From the NCBI RefSeq assembly GCF_900156895.1, contig NZ_FTPD01000017.1:42084-106083 (forward strand): a DNA stretch of 64,000 bases. Reading direction: 5' to 3'. The notes under the pieces were generated by a model. That model was not told the DNA's origin. It saw nothing but the letters and a program-made list of their open reading frames with translations, and searched no databases. Made by a program: the position numbers and the translations under genes. This document shows positions 17,698-26,207 of the stretch, in pieces. Source of the stretch: Mesorhizobium prunaredense (lineage in GTDB: Bacteria > Pseudomonadota > Alphaproteobacteria > Rhizobiales > Rhizobiaceae). Every line of letters starts with the position of its first letter. Within the stretch, counting starts at the first letter, position 1.

Positions 17698-18216
17698 CTA
17701 CCCCGCGCGGCGAATTTCCTCTCGCTTCGGAAGCTTCCAGTTTGGTCTTGGGAAATGACAGGTGTAGCCATTGGGATAGCGCTCGAGGTAGTCCTGATGC
17801 TCCGGCTCGGCCTCCCAGAAATCGCTGACCGGCACCACCTCGGTCACGAACTTACCGGGCCAAAGCCCGGATGTTTCGACATCGGCGATGGTGTCTTCCG
17901 CAACGCGCTTTTGCTCGTCGTCTTTATAGAAGATCGCCGAGCGGTAGCTCGCGCCGACATCGTTGCCCTGGCGGTTGCGCGTCGTTGGATCATGGATCTG
18001 AAAGAAGAATTCCAGCAGATCGCGATAGCTGATCGTGTCTGGATCGAACACGATCTCGATCGCCTCGGCGTGGCTGCCATGATTGCGATAAGTAGCGTTA
18101 GGCACTTCACCGCCGGTGTAGCCGACGCGGGTGGAAATCACGCCGGGGTAGCGGCGGATCAGATCCTGCATACCCCAGAAGAAGCCGCCTGCAAGCACAG
18201 CGCGTTCGGTCGTCAT
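17698..18216 (-). CDS. msrA: peptide methionine sulfoxide reductase MsrA, catalytic Cys replaced
   Basis: A 172-residue MsrA-family protein; the family reduces methionine-S-sulfoxide in oxidised proteins. It shows [65 protein letters not shown] and a C-terminal [11 protein letters not shown]. The N-terminal catalytic motif, normally GCFWG, reads GGFFWG: the codon expected to be Cys is TTC (Phe). The resolving Cys near the C-terminus (YTCH) is present. As sequenced, the protein should lack normal reductase activity; a base-calling error (TTC for TGC) is the simple alternative. The start at 18216 is preferred over 18300 because the family begins shortly before AVLAGG. Confidence 0.85.
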   Translation of the reverse strand: MTTERAVLAGGFFWGMQDLIRRYPGVISTRVGYTGGEVPNATYRNHGSHAEAIEIVFDPDTISYRDLLEFFFQIHDPTTRNRQGNDVGASYRSAIFYKDDEQKRVAEDTIADVETSGLWPGKFVTEVVPVSDFWEAEPEHQDYLERYPNGYTCHFPRPNWKLPKREEIRRAG

Positions 18217-18366
18217 GGTCTCTGACCTCCTGAATTTGGGTTCATCGCCAATATAGGCATTGTTGCCATCTTTTTTCAGGCGCAGGCCATTTGACACCAA
18301 CGCGTCGCCCGATGGAGATTACCCTGACGCCAGCGCAGTGTGCGCTCCACGTCAGTCGAGACGATC

Positions 18367-18969
18367 ATGGGCAAATATCGAGACTATCGCGAACCACGCC
18401 GGCATCGCCATGACGATGACCCCGTTTCCTTTTCAGAACGAGCTTCTGAGCCAAGCTACTTTCACCGGCCAGCGATTGTGGCCGCAGACCCTGTCGACGC
18501 CGAGATATTGTGGTTCAATGCCAGCAAGGGTTTTGGCTTCGTCAAACTGTCGGACGGCACGGAAGCTTATCTGCACATCCGAGTGTTGGAGGCTGCCGGA
18601 AGCCGCGCTGTTTCCGAGGGAACACGTCTCAAAGTCGCGGTTGAACAAAGTCCAAGAGGTCGTCAGGTCGTGCACGTGCTGGAGATCAGCGATCAGATCG
18701 CGAAAACGCCGGCAGATGCGCGCCTTGCTGGGGGGTCCATCGCCGGGATGGGTGGTGCGCAGCTGGAGAGCGAGGGCACGGTCAAATGGTACAATCCCGA
18801 AAAGGGCTTCGGCTTCATTTCTCCCGAAAACGGTGAGAAGGACGTCTTCGTTCATGCCACCGCGCTGACCCGCTCAGGGCTCAGCGTGCTGGTGGAGGGA
18901 CAGAAAGTGTTTGTCGAATGCGGGCAGGGCAAGAAAGGCCTGGAGGTCCGGAGCATTCGCCTCGCCTAG
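18367..18969 (+). CDS. double cold-shock-domain protein
   Basis: A 200-residue protein with two OB-fold cold-shock domains, a common alphaproteobacterial form that binds single-stranded nucleic acid. Domain 1 (about residues 40-105) has AEILWFNASKGFGFVKLSDG; domain 2 (about 130-200) has GTVKWYNPEKGFGFISPENG followed by DVFVHATAL. RNP-like motifs are thus degenerate in domain 1 (KGFGFVKL, AYLHI) and canonical in domain 2 (KGFGFI, VFVHA). An Arg/His-rich N-terminus precedes them. The ATG at 18367 is chosen over 18340. The gene is convergent with the sRNA at 19008-19140. Confidence 0.9.
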   Translation: MGKYRDYREPRRHRHDDDPVSFSERASEPSYFHRPAIVAADPVDAEILWFNASKGFGFVKLSDGTEAYLHIRVLEAAGSRAVSEGTRLKVAVEQSPRGRQVVHVLEISDQIAKTPADARLAGGSIAGMGGAQLESEGTVKWYNPEKGFGFISPENGEKDVFVHATALTRSGLSVLVEGQKVFVECGQGKKGLEVRSIRLA

Positions 18970-19007
18970 AAGCCAATACGTTGGCCAAGGGCCAAATTGG
19001 CGCTCAT

Positions 19008-19140
19008 ACAAAGAAAAAGCCCACTGCCGGGAGGAGGTGGCAGTGGGCTCGATTTGAAATGCAGCGCGGGAGGAGGTGCACCGCATTCAGCGCCGGCATC
19101 GCATCTGGGAGGAGTAGATGGCCGGCAACAGGATCATATC
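19008..19140 (-). ncRNA. three-hairpin sRNA with anti-Shine-Dalgarno loops (alpha-r14/cuckoo-like)
   Basis: On the minus strand three consecutive stem-loops expose ACTCCTCCC, ACCTCCTCCC and ACCTCCTCCC in their loops. The third has a perfect 10-bp stem (GCCCACTGCC/GGCAGTGGGC) followed by a TTTTTCTTT tract, a Rho-independent terminator. Loops carrying CCTCCTCCC can pair with ribosome-binding sites and are the hallmark of the rhizobial alpha-r14 / cuckoo sRNAs, about 120 nt long as here. The start near 19140 is an estimate. The terminator ends about 40 bp from the stop of the convergent cold-shock gene. Confidence 0.75.
19011..19050 (-). terminator. Rho-independent terminator of the sRNA
   Basis: Perfect 10-bp inverted repeat around a 10-nt loop, with a T tract immediately 3' on the minus strand. 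Confidence 0.75.
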
Positions 19141-19268
19141 GATCGCCGCAGATATTGCAATGCACAAATTTCATATCGCATGCGCGAAGGCATTACCTGG
19201 GTGCAAGCATCGACATTGTCTCGAAAGAGCCACCCACCAAATCGTTGCAATAGATGGCGGCTTTATTT

Positions 19269-19299
19269 TGCCCTCCTTTGCATTGTTGTAAGGAGGGCA
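19269..19299. repeat. perfect 10-bp inverted repeat with CCTCC/GGAGG arms
   Basis: TGCCCTCCTT and AAGGAGGGCA are exact inverted arms around an 11-nt loop. No T tract follows on either strand, so it is not a standard terminator. It lies in an otherwise empty stretch between the sRNA and the DNA ligase gene. Confidence 0.5.
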
Positions 19300-19504
19300 G
19301 AATACTATGCCGAGCGAGCGCGGCCGTTCTTATCGAAAGTCCCGTGGTTTAGGCAGCTTAGTCGGCATAGTTGCCGGCTCGGGATAAGATCCCTACGAGC
19401 ATATCGACAGCATCAAGGTGAAGACCCGCGATTCCGATAAAAGCTGCAGCTGATATACCGTCATCATGTGGTAGTCTGGCCCGCATGACGACGCTTCATC
19501 TCAA

Positions 19505-20512
19505 TTGGCGCGGAAGACGGTGAATCCGGCAAAGCCGAATAGAACGCATCCGCCGAAATGGATCGAGCCTCAGCTGACGCGCCTGGTCGACGAAGCGCCC
19601 AACGGCCCCGATTGGCTTCACGAAATCAAGTACGACGGATACCGCATGCACGCGCGAATCGACGGCAGCGACATCCGCTTGCTCACCCGCACCGGCCTCG
19701 ATTGGTCGCATCGCTATCAAGCGACGATAGCGGCCCTCCGCGCGCTGCCGGTGAAAGAGGCATATGTCGACGGGGAGCTGTGCGCCGTCCGGGCAGACGG
19801 CGTCACCTCCTTCAGCCGCCTGCAGGCCGCTATGGACGAGGGCCGCACGGGCGATCTTGCCTTCTTTGCTTTCGATCTTCTGTTCCTGAACGGAGAAAGC
19901 TTTGCGAAGCTGCCGCTCATCGACCGCAAGGCGCGACTGGAAGGCCTGTTTTCGACCGACATGCCTGGCCTGCGCTTCAGCGATCACGTGATCGGCAACG
20001 GGCCTGCGTTCCGCAAGCACGCCTGCCGGCTTGCACTCGAGGGCGCAATCTCAAAGCGGATCGACAGCGCCTATGCATCCGGCAATCGCGGCCTATGGGT
20101 CAAGTCAAAGTGTCTCAACAGAGAGGAATTCATCGTCGTCGGCTGGACCGATCCGACTGGAAGCCGGTCGCACATCGGCTCGCTGCTTCTCGGCTACTAC
20201 ACCGATGATGGTCGTCTGTTATATGCGGGCCGCGCCGGCACGGGCATCACGGTTGCAGAGCTCAAGCGATTGGCTCGCCGGCTTGGGCCGCTTCAGACAG
20301 CTCGAATGCCCCTCGACGTTCCGCCGCCGCGCGAGAGCCGGTTCGGCTCGCCGCTTGAACTGTCGCGGGTGCATTGGGTCAGGCCTGAAGTGGTGGTCGA
20401 GGTCACCTATCTCACCTGGACGGAAGACAATCTCCTGCGCCAGGTCTCGTACCAAGGCGAGCGTCAGGACAAGCCAGCCCGGCAAGTGGTGCGCCCCCCG
20501 CCCCATCCCTGA
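19505..20512 (+). CDS. ATP-dependent DNA ligase, LigD ligase-domain type
   Basis: A 335-residue stand-alone ATP-dependent ligase of the kind used in bacterial non-homologous end joining. Landmarks are PPKWIEPQLTRLVDEAP at the N-terminus, the adenylated lysine in HEIKYDGYRMHARIDG, YVDGELCAV, FFAFDLLFLNG, LEGAISKRIDSAY, and the WVKSKC motif leading into an OB-fold domain (EEFIVVGWTDP, PEVVVEVTYLTWTEDN). It lacks LigD polymerase and phosphoesterase domains. The start is unclear: TTG at 19505 or GTG at 19520, with no in-frame ATG near. It is convergent with a YedK/HMCES gene. Ku is not in the window. Confidence 0.88.
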   Translation: MARKTVNPAKPNRTHPPKWIEPQLTRLVDEAPNGPDWLHEIKYDGYRMHARIDGSDIRLLTRTGLDWSHRYQATIAALRALPVKEAYVDGELCAVRADGVTSFSRLQAAMDEGRTGDLAFFAFDLLFLNGESFAKLPLIDRKARLEGLFSTDMPGLRFSDHVIGNGPAFRKHACRLALEGAISKRIDSAYASGNRGLWVKSKCLNREEFIVVGWTDPTGSRSHIGSLLLGYYTDDGRLLYAGRAGTGITVAELKRLARRLGPLQTARMPLDVPPPRESRFGSPLELSRVHWVRPEVVVEVTYLTWTEDNLLRQVSYQGERQDKPARQVVRPPPHP

Positions 20513-20538
20513 TCGACTCGGGCGCCGTTCGTTTCAAG

Positions 20539-21129
20539 TCACCCGACTTGCCCTACCTGCAGTGTGCCGGGGGGAAGGGCCTTGATCAGCGACTTCGCCG
20601 ACACCGAAGGGTCGAGCCAGTCCGCCCACGCGCTGCGATCGAGGATAACAATCTGCCTGTCATGATAGGGCGCGATATCGGGCCCAGGCTCCATCGTCAG
20701 CATGGTGAAGGCTCCGCCGACCTCCGGCGTGTCACGCCAGATTCCAGCAATGCAGAAGATCGGCTCGTCATTCTTTGTGAAGAGCCACTTGTCTTTTCGC
20801 TTCTTCTTGGGATCTATCGGATCGGTGAACTCGTAGAAGCCGTCCGCGACGATGAGGCACCGGTTAGAAGAGAACTCCCGGCCCTCTGAACGGAAATTAT
20901 AGACGGGCCGCTTGTTCGGTCCGGGCCAGCTCCAGCGCCGTTGCACCATGTCGCCTTCGCCTCGGACGCCCTCGATAGTCCTGATGATCGGCGCCACGTC
21001 CGTGATCTTGATGTCCTCGCGCGCCTGGAGGTTCGGCGCTCCTTCTCCGAAGCGGATCTTGATCTTCAGGTCGGCAAAGTCCTCCACGATCGAAGCGACA
21101 TCCACCGTCAATCGATAATCATTGCACAT
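20539..21129 (-). CDS. SOS-response-associated protein YedK/HMCES
   Basis: A 196-residue member of the SRAP family, which forms a stable thiazolidine link with abasic sites in single-stranded DNA through the Cys directly after the initiator Met. The start at 21129 gives MCNDYRL, placing that Cys at position 2 and fixing the start. Further landmarks are SSNRCLIVADGFYEFTD, the DKWLFTKNDEPIFCIAGIW strand, and FTMLTMEPGPDIAPYHDRQIVIL, which holds the active-site His. Its pairing with a LigD-type ligase suggests a small DNA-repair island. Confidence 0.92.
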   Translation of the reverse strand: MCNDYRLTVDVASIVEDFADLKIKIRFGEGAPNLQAREDIKITDVAPIIRTIEGVRGEGDMVQRRWSWPGPNKRPVYNFRSEGREFSSNRCLIVADGFYEFTDPIDPKKKRKDKWLFTKNDEPIFCIAGIWRDTPEVGGAFTMLTMEPGPDIAPYHDRQIVILDRSAWADWLDPSVSAKSLIKALPPGTLQVGQVG

Positions 21130-21829
21130 CGGTCCTCCGTCTGTCCTCCGTCCGATCGCATTGCACCGCGATCGAACCGAAACCTGCCGGTCCCCTATCG
21201 GCCCCAATGCGCTCATTTCGGAACATGCCCAGCCGACTAAGTGGCGATTGGAAATCAATACCCCTGCGCCGCAGTGTTCTGGTTTGTGCCTCAAAAATCG
21301 CATAAAAGGCAGTGTGGAACGGGCTGAGCAGTTCCTGAACCGCCCGGCGCCTATCCAGCGGCGATAATAATTCAGATGTTCGCAGATCGGTCGCTCCACT
21401 TCCCGATCGGCGAACGCCAGCAAGGAAATGCATCAGATCCCTGGTCTTCGGCGTTTACGGCTAGGTGCCGCAGACGCAGACGTTTGCAACTGCCAGGAAA
21501 GGCTTTCACCGGTAGCAGTCGGTCACGCACACGACCCAGATACAGCACGGAAACAGCAGCGAGCCCGCCGCGTGAAGAGCTTGGGACGCCGCTCGGTTCG
21601 AACCCACTGCTCCGGCATAGTCTGCCGGGTATGCGCACGATTGTCGCTAAGCGCCGAGCGGATTTTCGGCCAGGGGAACTCCGGGCATTCCTCGCGCCCT
21701 CGCCCTCGCGCAACACCGCATGCTTAACAGAAACGATAGCACGCACTCTCACAATTAATGGCCAGCGACGGCCGTTCGGCAGCGGGCTTCGTCGCTAGCG
21801 AGGACGAGGGTGTCGAGTCTACAACCAAA
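21130..21829. other. 700 bp without a convincing gene
   Basis: Both strands have short open frames of arginine-rich composition typical of shadows in GC-rich DNA. I see no protein family, RNA gene or repeat. Its right end runs into the NifA/sigma-54 regulatory region. Confidence 0.4.
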
Positions 21830-21845
21830 TGTCGGGGGTCGGACA
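21830..21845 (+). promoter_or_regulatory. NifA upstream activator sequence (TGT-N10-ACA)
   Basis: The sequence TGTCGGGGGTCGGACA is an exact TGT-N10-ACA match. It lies about 45 bp upstream of the sigma-54 element at 21888-21905, which would put its centre near -76, a workable position for NifA activation. Confidence 0.65.
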
Positions 21846-21887
21846 TGGACGGCAGCTTACCATTCAGGTCATTGAAAGCTTTATTCC

Positions 21888-21905
21888 TTTGGCACGATTA
21901 GTGCA
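21888..21905 (+). promoter_or_regulatory. sigma-54 (-24/-12) promoter upstream of the S46 peptidase
   Basis: TTTGGCACGATTAGTGCA fits the sigma-54 consensus TTGGCAC-N5-TTGCA: GG at -24 and GC at -12 with exactly 10 nt between them. Transcription would start near 21914 and read through a leader of about 180 nt into the peptidase gene at 22095. Confidence 0.7.
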
Positions 21906-22094
21906 ACGGATGATCCGCAAACGTTGCACGGAACCGATAGAATGTGAGGGGAGCGTCATCCAGATTTTTGCGTTGACCGTCCACTCAGTCTTCACCCAGT
22001 GGCAGCCGCGCAGGCGCTGGCGGACGCCAGCCAGCCCGATAGCCCATCGATCCAGTCGGCGGAGAACAGTAGACAGAATGGGAGAGACACCAGT

Positions 22095-24254
22095 ATGAAC
22101 TGCGAATGTGAAATGGTTGCTCGGGTAAGCGCCATCGCCTTGCTCTGGACGGCCACCGCTGCATCGGCGAACGAAGGCATGTGGATGCCGGCCCAGACTG
22201 CGGAAGTGGGCGCGGCCATGCGCGCGGATGGGCTCCAGATCGATCCCGCGCAGCTGAGCCGACTGGACGCTGCCCCGCTCAACGCGATCGTATCATTGGG
22301 CGGATGCTCCGCCTCCTTCGTCAGCCCGCAAGGACTGGTCGCGACCAATCATCACTGCGTGTTCCGATCCATGCAGTACAACAGCAAGGAGAGCCAAGAC
22401 TATCTCACCAACGGCTTTCTGGCGAAGAGCCTGGGTGAGGAATTACCCGCGGTGCCCGGCAGCCGCATCTATGTGATCGAGGATATGCCGGATGTGACCG
22501 CCGACATGCTCAAGGGCGTATCGGACAAGCTGAACGGCTTTGCCCGCTATGAGCGGCTCGACACGAACCGCAAGGCGCTGATCGCCGCATGTGAAGAACA
22601 GCCCAATCGCCGCTGCGACGTAGGGTCCTATTATGGCGGCGCCTCCTACTATCTCCAGCAGAAGCTCGAAATTCAGGACGTGCGCCTCGTCTATGCGCCC
22701 GGGCTCGGCATAGGTAACTTCGGCGGCGAAACGGACAATTGGATGTGGCCGCGCCACACAGGCGACTTTGGCTTTTATCGCGCCTATGTCGCCCCTGATG
22801 GTTCCTCCCGGCCTTATGCGCGCGACAACGTGCCCTACCGGCCGAAGAACTGGCTGCGCATCGCCTCTAAAGGCGTGCAAGAAGGCGATTTCGTGATGGT
22901 CGCCGGCTTTCCCGGAGCAACCAATCGGTTCCTCACCGCGGATGAAGTCCGGTTCAACTTCGCGCACTACGAACCGCTGTTGCAGCATTTGCTGTCGGAT
23001 TATGCGGCCCAGATCAAGCAAGCCACGGCAGGCAATCGCGAAGCGCAGATCCGCTACGCCTCCATCCTGCGAGGCGTGGAAAACTACAAGAAGAAGCTGG
23101 CGGGCGATCTTGCCGGCGCCGACGCGATCGGCCTCGACGGGCGCAAGGCTAACGAGGAGAAAGCTTTTCGCGCCTGGGTCACTAAGTATCCCGTACGGCA
23201 GACGCGCTTCGACGCAGCAATCCGCGAACTGGACGCGATGGTGAGCGAGAATAGCCGGGCTTCGCTGGCGAGGCTGCGCCAGGCGCTGCTGGACCGCGCG
23301 CAAATCCTCTCATCGGCACGCACTCTCTATCGCTGGGCGAAGGAGCACGAGAAGCCCGATGAAGATCGCGAAAGCGGCTTTCAAGATCGTGACCGTAACG
23401 AGACCGTGGATCAACTGACGCAGATCGAACGCAGTTATCTGCCCGTCATCGATCGCAAGCTGTTCGAGGCTGCGCTCGATGAATATCGCCGGCTGGACGC
23501 AAAGGACCGCGATACTGCGTTCGAAACCACTTTGGACCAAATTGGCCTTGACCGACTTTATGCAGACACCAAACTCGCAGACACGGCAACGCGGCTCGGC
23601 TGGCTCGGCAAGCCCGCTGCTGCCTTCGAGGCGTCGGACGATCCTTTCATCAAGCTGGCGGTCGCGCTCTATCCCGGCGACATAGCTGCGAAGCACGCTG
23701 CGAAGGACCGCGCTGGACGCAGCCAGGCGGCTCGCGCCATCTATATGCACGGCCAGCGTGCCTACCGCCAGGCAATCGGCCGGCCGATGTATCCCGACGC
23801 GAATGGCTCGCTGCGCATCACCTGGGGCAAGGTGGCGGGGCGAACACGCGACGGGCAGATCTGGATGCCCTTTACCACGGCCGAGGGACTTCTGGCCAAA
23901 GAAACGGGCAAGGGTGAGTTCGACGCTCCAGATGCGGCTATCGCAGCGATCCGAGCCAAGGATTATGGCCCCTATGTCGCGCCGGCGCTGGGCACGTTAC
24001 CGGTCAACTTCCTGTCCACCGCCGACATCACCAACGGCAACAGCGGCTCGGCGACGCTGAACGGACGCGGCGAGTTCGTGGGTCTCGCCTTCGACGGCAC
24101 GCTCGAGGGCGTAATTTCTGACTGGGAGCGCAACGCGGACCGCAGCCGCAGCATCCATGTCGACGGTCGCTTCATGCTCTGGACCATGGACAAGATTGAC
24201 GGCGCTAGCCGGTTGCTCAAGGAGATGGGAGTGCTACCGGCGTCGCGCTCCTGA
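22095..24254 (+). CDS. S46-family dipeptidyl-peptidase (DPP7/DPP11-like)
   Basis: A 719-residue serine exopeptidase expected in the periplasm, where S46 enzymes remove dipeptides from peptide N-termini. A hydrophobic signal (VARVSAIALLWTATAASA) lies near the N-terminus. The catalytic triad is visible: His in GLVATNHHCVF, Asp in GGETDNWMWPRHTGDF, and Ser in TNGNSGSATLNGRG. The middle is the helical cap typical of S46. The ATG at 22095 follows GGAGAGACACCAGT; the frame stays open back to 21999. It lies downstream of a sigma-54 promoter with a NifA site, suggesting expression in nitrogen-fixing bacteroids. The family is uncommon in rhizobia as far as I know, so transfer is likely. Confidence 0.9.
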   Translation: MNCECEMVARVSAIALLWTATAASANEGMWMPAQTAEVGAAMRADGLQIDPAQLSRLDAAPLNAIVSLGGCSASFVSPQGLVATNHHCVFRSMQYNSKESQDYLTNGFLAKSLGEELPAVPGSRIYVIEDMPDVTADMLKGVSDKLNGFARYERLDTNRKALIAACEEQPNRRCDVGSYYGGASYYLQQKLEIQDVRLVYAPGLGIGNFGGETDNWMWPRHTGDFGFYRAYVAPDGSSRPYARDNVPYRPKNWLRIASKGVQEGDFVMVAGFPGATNRFLTADEVRFNFAHYEPLLQHLLSDYAAQIKQATAGNREAQIRYASILRGVENYKKKLAGDLAGADAIGLDGRKANEEKAFRAWVTKYPVRQTRFDAAIRELDAMVSENSRASLARLRQALLDRAQILSSARTLYRWAKEHEKPDEDRESGFQDRDRNETVDQLTQIERSYLPVIDRKLFEAALDEYRRLDAKDRDTAFETTLDQIGLDRLYADTKLADTATRLGWLGKPAAAFEASDDPFIKLAVALYPGDIAAKHAAKDRAGRSQAARAIYMHGQRAYRQAIGRPMYPDANGSLRITWGKVAGRTRDGQIWMPFTTAEGLLAKETGKGEFDAPDAAIAAIRAKDYGPYVAPALGTLPVNFLSTADITNGNSGSATLNGRGEFVGLAFDGTLEGVISDWERNADRSRSIHVDGRFMLWTMDKIDGASRLLKEMGVLPASRS

Positions 24255-24650
24255 GCGGGGTAGTCTGGCGGTAGGCGAACGAGTCGGCGTCAGCCAGCCA
24301 GAACGGCACATCGGGACATTGACGTGACCTTGCCACAGCGATCGTTGATCGTGCTCGAATCGGCCGGCGCTCCAACGCATGCGCAACATTCGAAGGTTCG
24401 CCAGCGCCTGAGCAGTTGCCAATTCCGTTTCCCCCTTGGCATACCCGTCCAATGACGTAACTCGGTGCAGTCGCACCGAGCAACGCTTGTTCGTCTACTC
24501 GAAAACGAGCAACCCGAGTTCTGAAGCCGCGTTGAACCGACTATTCCCTCGCAATGGAGACAAGACGATGCAGCTCTTCTGTGGAGAAAATGCCGAAATG
24601 AAAACCGCCGGACAGGAACAACGGCGGTCCACAGGAACGGGAGGCCACAG
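24255..24650. other. intergenic, no gene seen
   Basis: About 400 bp between the S46 peptidase and the ribbon-helix-helix gene. No family similarity is apparent in any frame; it presumably contains the promoter of the downstream gene. Confidence 0.4.
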
Positions 24651-25103
24651 ATGTGCAAGGTTTACGCGAGACAGGATCCCGAAGGATACCGCCAGACCAA
24701 CCGTTCGGTCCGTGTTGCCGGCCATTCGACCAGCATCCGGCTCGAGGCCGCTTTTTGGACACTTCTCGACGAAATTGCCGAGAGCCAGGGTCTGTCAACG
24801 ACGAAATTTATCTCCAAGCTCTGTGACGAGGCACTCGAGATCAACGGAGATATCCCGAACTTCGCGTCTATGCTCAGGACTACCTGCGCACTCTATCTGC
24901 GCGGTTACCGGCCCTCACACGAGCGTCTTAAATTCAAGCGAAGCTGCGTGAAGGCGAGAGGGCGCAGGTGGAGCATTTGCACCTGCGCGCGGACACGAAT
25001 TTGCTCGGTCGCTAGACCTTGGATCAAGCGGAACGCTGGGCAGACTCTTTCCCTAGCAGGTGACTCCGCCGGTGAATGCTTGTTTGCGTCGAACCGTTTG
25101 TAA
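24651..25103 (+). CDS. ribbon-helix-helix protein (RHH_4-like), probably frameshifted at the 3' end
   Basis: Residues 1-85 are a clear RHH_4-type small DNA-binding protein: MCKVYARQDPEGYRQTNRSV, GHSTSIRLEAAFWTLLDEIA, ESQGLSTTKFISKLCDEALE and IPNFASMLRTTCALYLRGY. Family members are about 100 residues. After about residue 95 this frame becomes Arg/Cys-rich, whereas the +2 frame reads IQAKLREGERAQVEHLHLRA then DTNLLGR and a TAG at about 25015. The latter looks like the genuine C-terminus. So a small indel near 24930 probably replaced the native end, or the frame given is artificially long. Function unknown; possibly a regulator. Confidence 0.7.
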   Translation: MCKVYARQDPEGYRQTNRSVRVAGHSTSIRLEAAFWTLLDEIAESQGLSTTKFISKLCDEALEINGDIPNFASMLRTTCALYLRGYRPSHERLKFKRSCVKARGRRWSICTCARTRICSVARPWIKRNAGQTLSLAGDSAGECLFASNRL

Positions 25104-25252
25104 TTCGCTCGACTCGCATTGATGCGCCCCTCGTGGAACGGGATAAATCTGCAGGGGGATAGGAATGGTGCCCAGAGGTGCCCGACCCGGTCGGTGCTTA
25201 TTTCGAAGCCTCTGTAAACTCGCGCATATACACAAGCCCTAGGCGATACCTG

Positions 25253-25268
25253 TGTCGCCGATGCCGCA
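25253..25268 (+). promoter_or_regulatory. imperfect NifA-site-like element
   Basis: TGTCGCCGATGCCGCA matches TGT-N10-ACA with one mismatch (GCA for ACA), about 100 bp upstream of the sigma-54 element at 25367-25383. The match is weak alone; position is the main support. Confidence 0.3.
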
Positions 25269-25366
25269 ATGGCAGGATGCTTACAAAAGAGGACATATCA
25301 GACCTAATAGCTGAGCGGCCGTTGTAGCAAACCTGAAAAATATCAATCAATCAAAGTATTACCGCC

Positions 25367-25383
25367 TTGGCATGCTCCTTGCG
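25367..25383 (+). promoter_or_regulatory. sigma-54 (-24/-12) promoter upstream of acetoacetate decarboxylase
   Basis: TTGGCATGCTCCTTGCG has GG and GC separated by 10 nt and matches TTGGCACG-N4-TTGC at all but one position. Transcription would begin near 25395, about 60 bp before the TTG start of the downstream gene. Confidence 0.75.
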
Positions 25384-25454
25384 AGCTTCATGTAGATCTT
25401 AGCAGTGTAAGCGTTCTTATCCGGGATGCAGCGCTCACCGGGGAGGTAGAAGCC

Positions 25455-26207
25455 TTGAAGTCCAAAGATGTGCGTGCCCAAGCCTATTCGATGCCGCTGA
25501 CAAGCCCCGCCTACCCGACGGGGCCATATCGCTTCGTGGACCGCGAGTACCTTATCATCACCTACCGGACGGACCCCGACCGGCTACGCGCCGTAGTCCC
25601 TCAGCCACTCGAATTCGATGATCCCTTGGTAAAGTTTGAGTTCATTCGCATGCCCGACTCTGCGGGTTTCGGGAGCTATATTGAGTCCGGCCAGGTCATT
25701 CCCGTTAGGTTTAACGACGTGATCGGCGGCTATTCGCATGCCATGTATTTGGACGACGGACCGCCAATTTTGGGTGGCCGTGAGTTGTGGGGATTCCCGA
25801 AGAAATATGCACATCCTGCGTTAGAGGTCTATGGAGACACACTGGTCGGCACCCTCGACTACGGCCCGGTCCGGATCGCAACAGGCACCATGGGCTTTAA
25901 ACATTGGGCGCTCGACCACAGCGAGGTTCTGGCCTCGCTGTGTCAGCCGACATTCCTCCTGAAGATTATTCCGCATGTCGATGGCAGCCTGCGCGTCTGC
26001 GAGTTGGTACGCCTTAAGATGGAGGACGTGACATTGAAGGGCGCATGGGGTGCTCCCGCAGGCTTGGACTTACGGTCGCATGCACTCGCGCCGATTGCAG
26101 AACTGCCGGTTCTGGAGGTCGTTTCAGCCGCCCATTTCATCGCGGATCTGACACTCGGCCTCGGGACAGTTGTTCACGACTATCTGGCCGAACCGCAGGC
26201 GGCGTGA
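25455..26207 (+). CDS. adc: acetoacetate decarboxylase
   Basis: A 250-residue enzyme that decarboxylates acetoacetate to acetone and CO2. Landmarks are [58 protein letters not shown] and [15 protein letters not shown], which holds the Schiff-base lysine pair. The start is TTG at 25455, preceded by GGGAGG at good spacing; no in-frame ATG is nearer than residue 13. The sigma-54 promoter upstream places it in a NifA-type regulon, so it probably acts in bacteroids, perhaps on acetoacetate from polyhydroxybutyrate turnover. That role is inference. Confidence 0.92.
   Translation: MKSKDVRAQAYSMPLTSPAYPTGPYRFVDREYLIITYRTDPDRLRAVVPQPLEFDDPLVKFEFIRMPDSAGFGSYIESGQVIPVRFNDVIGGYSHAMYLDDGPPILGGRELWGFPKKYAHPALEVYGDTLVGTLDYGPVRIATGTMGFKHWALDHSEVLASLCQPTFLLKIIPHVDGSLRVCELVRLKMEDVTLKGAWGAPAGLDLRSHALAPIAELPVLEVVSAAHFIADLTLGLGTVVHDYLAEPQAA

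Noticed and set aside
21590..21620. GGTTCGAACCC resembling a tRNA T-loop and possible attachment site
   Set aside because: The flanking bases do not form a proper T stem or acceptor stem, no anticodon or D arm can be folded, and no integrase is adjacent.
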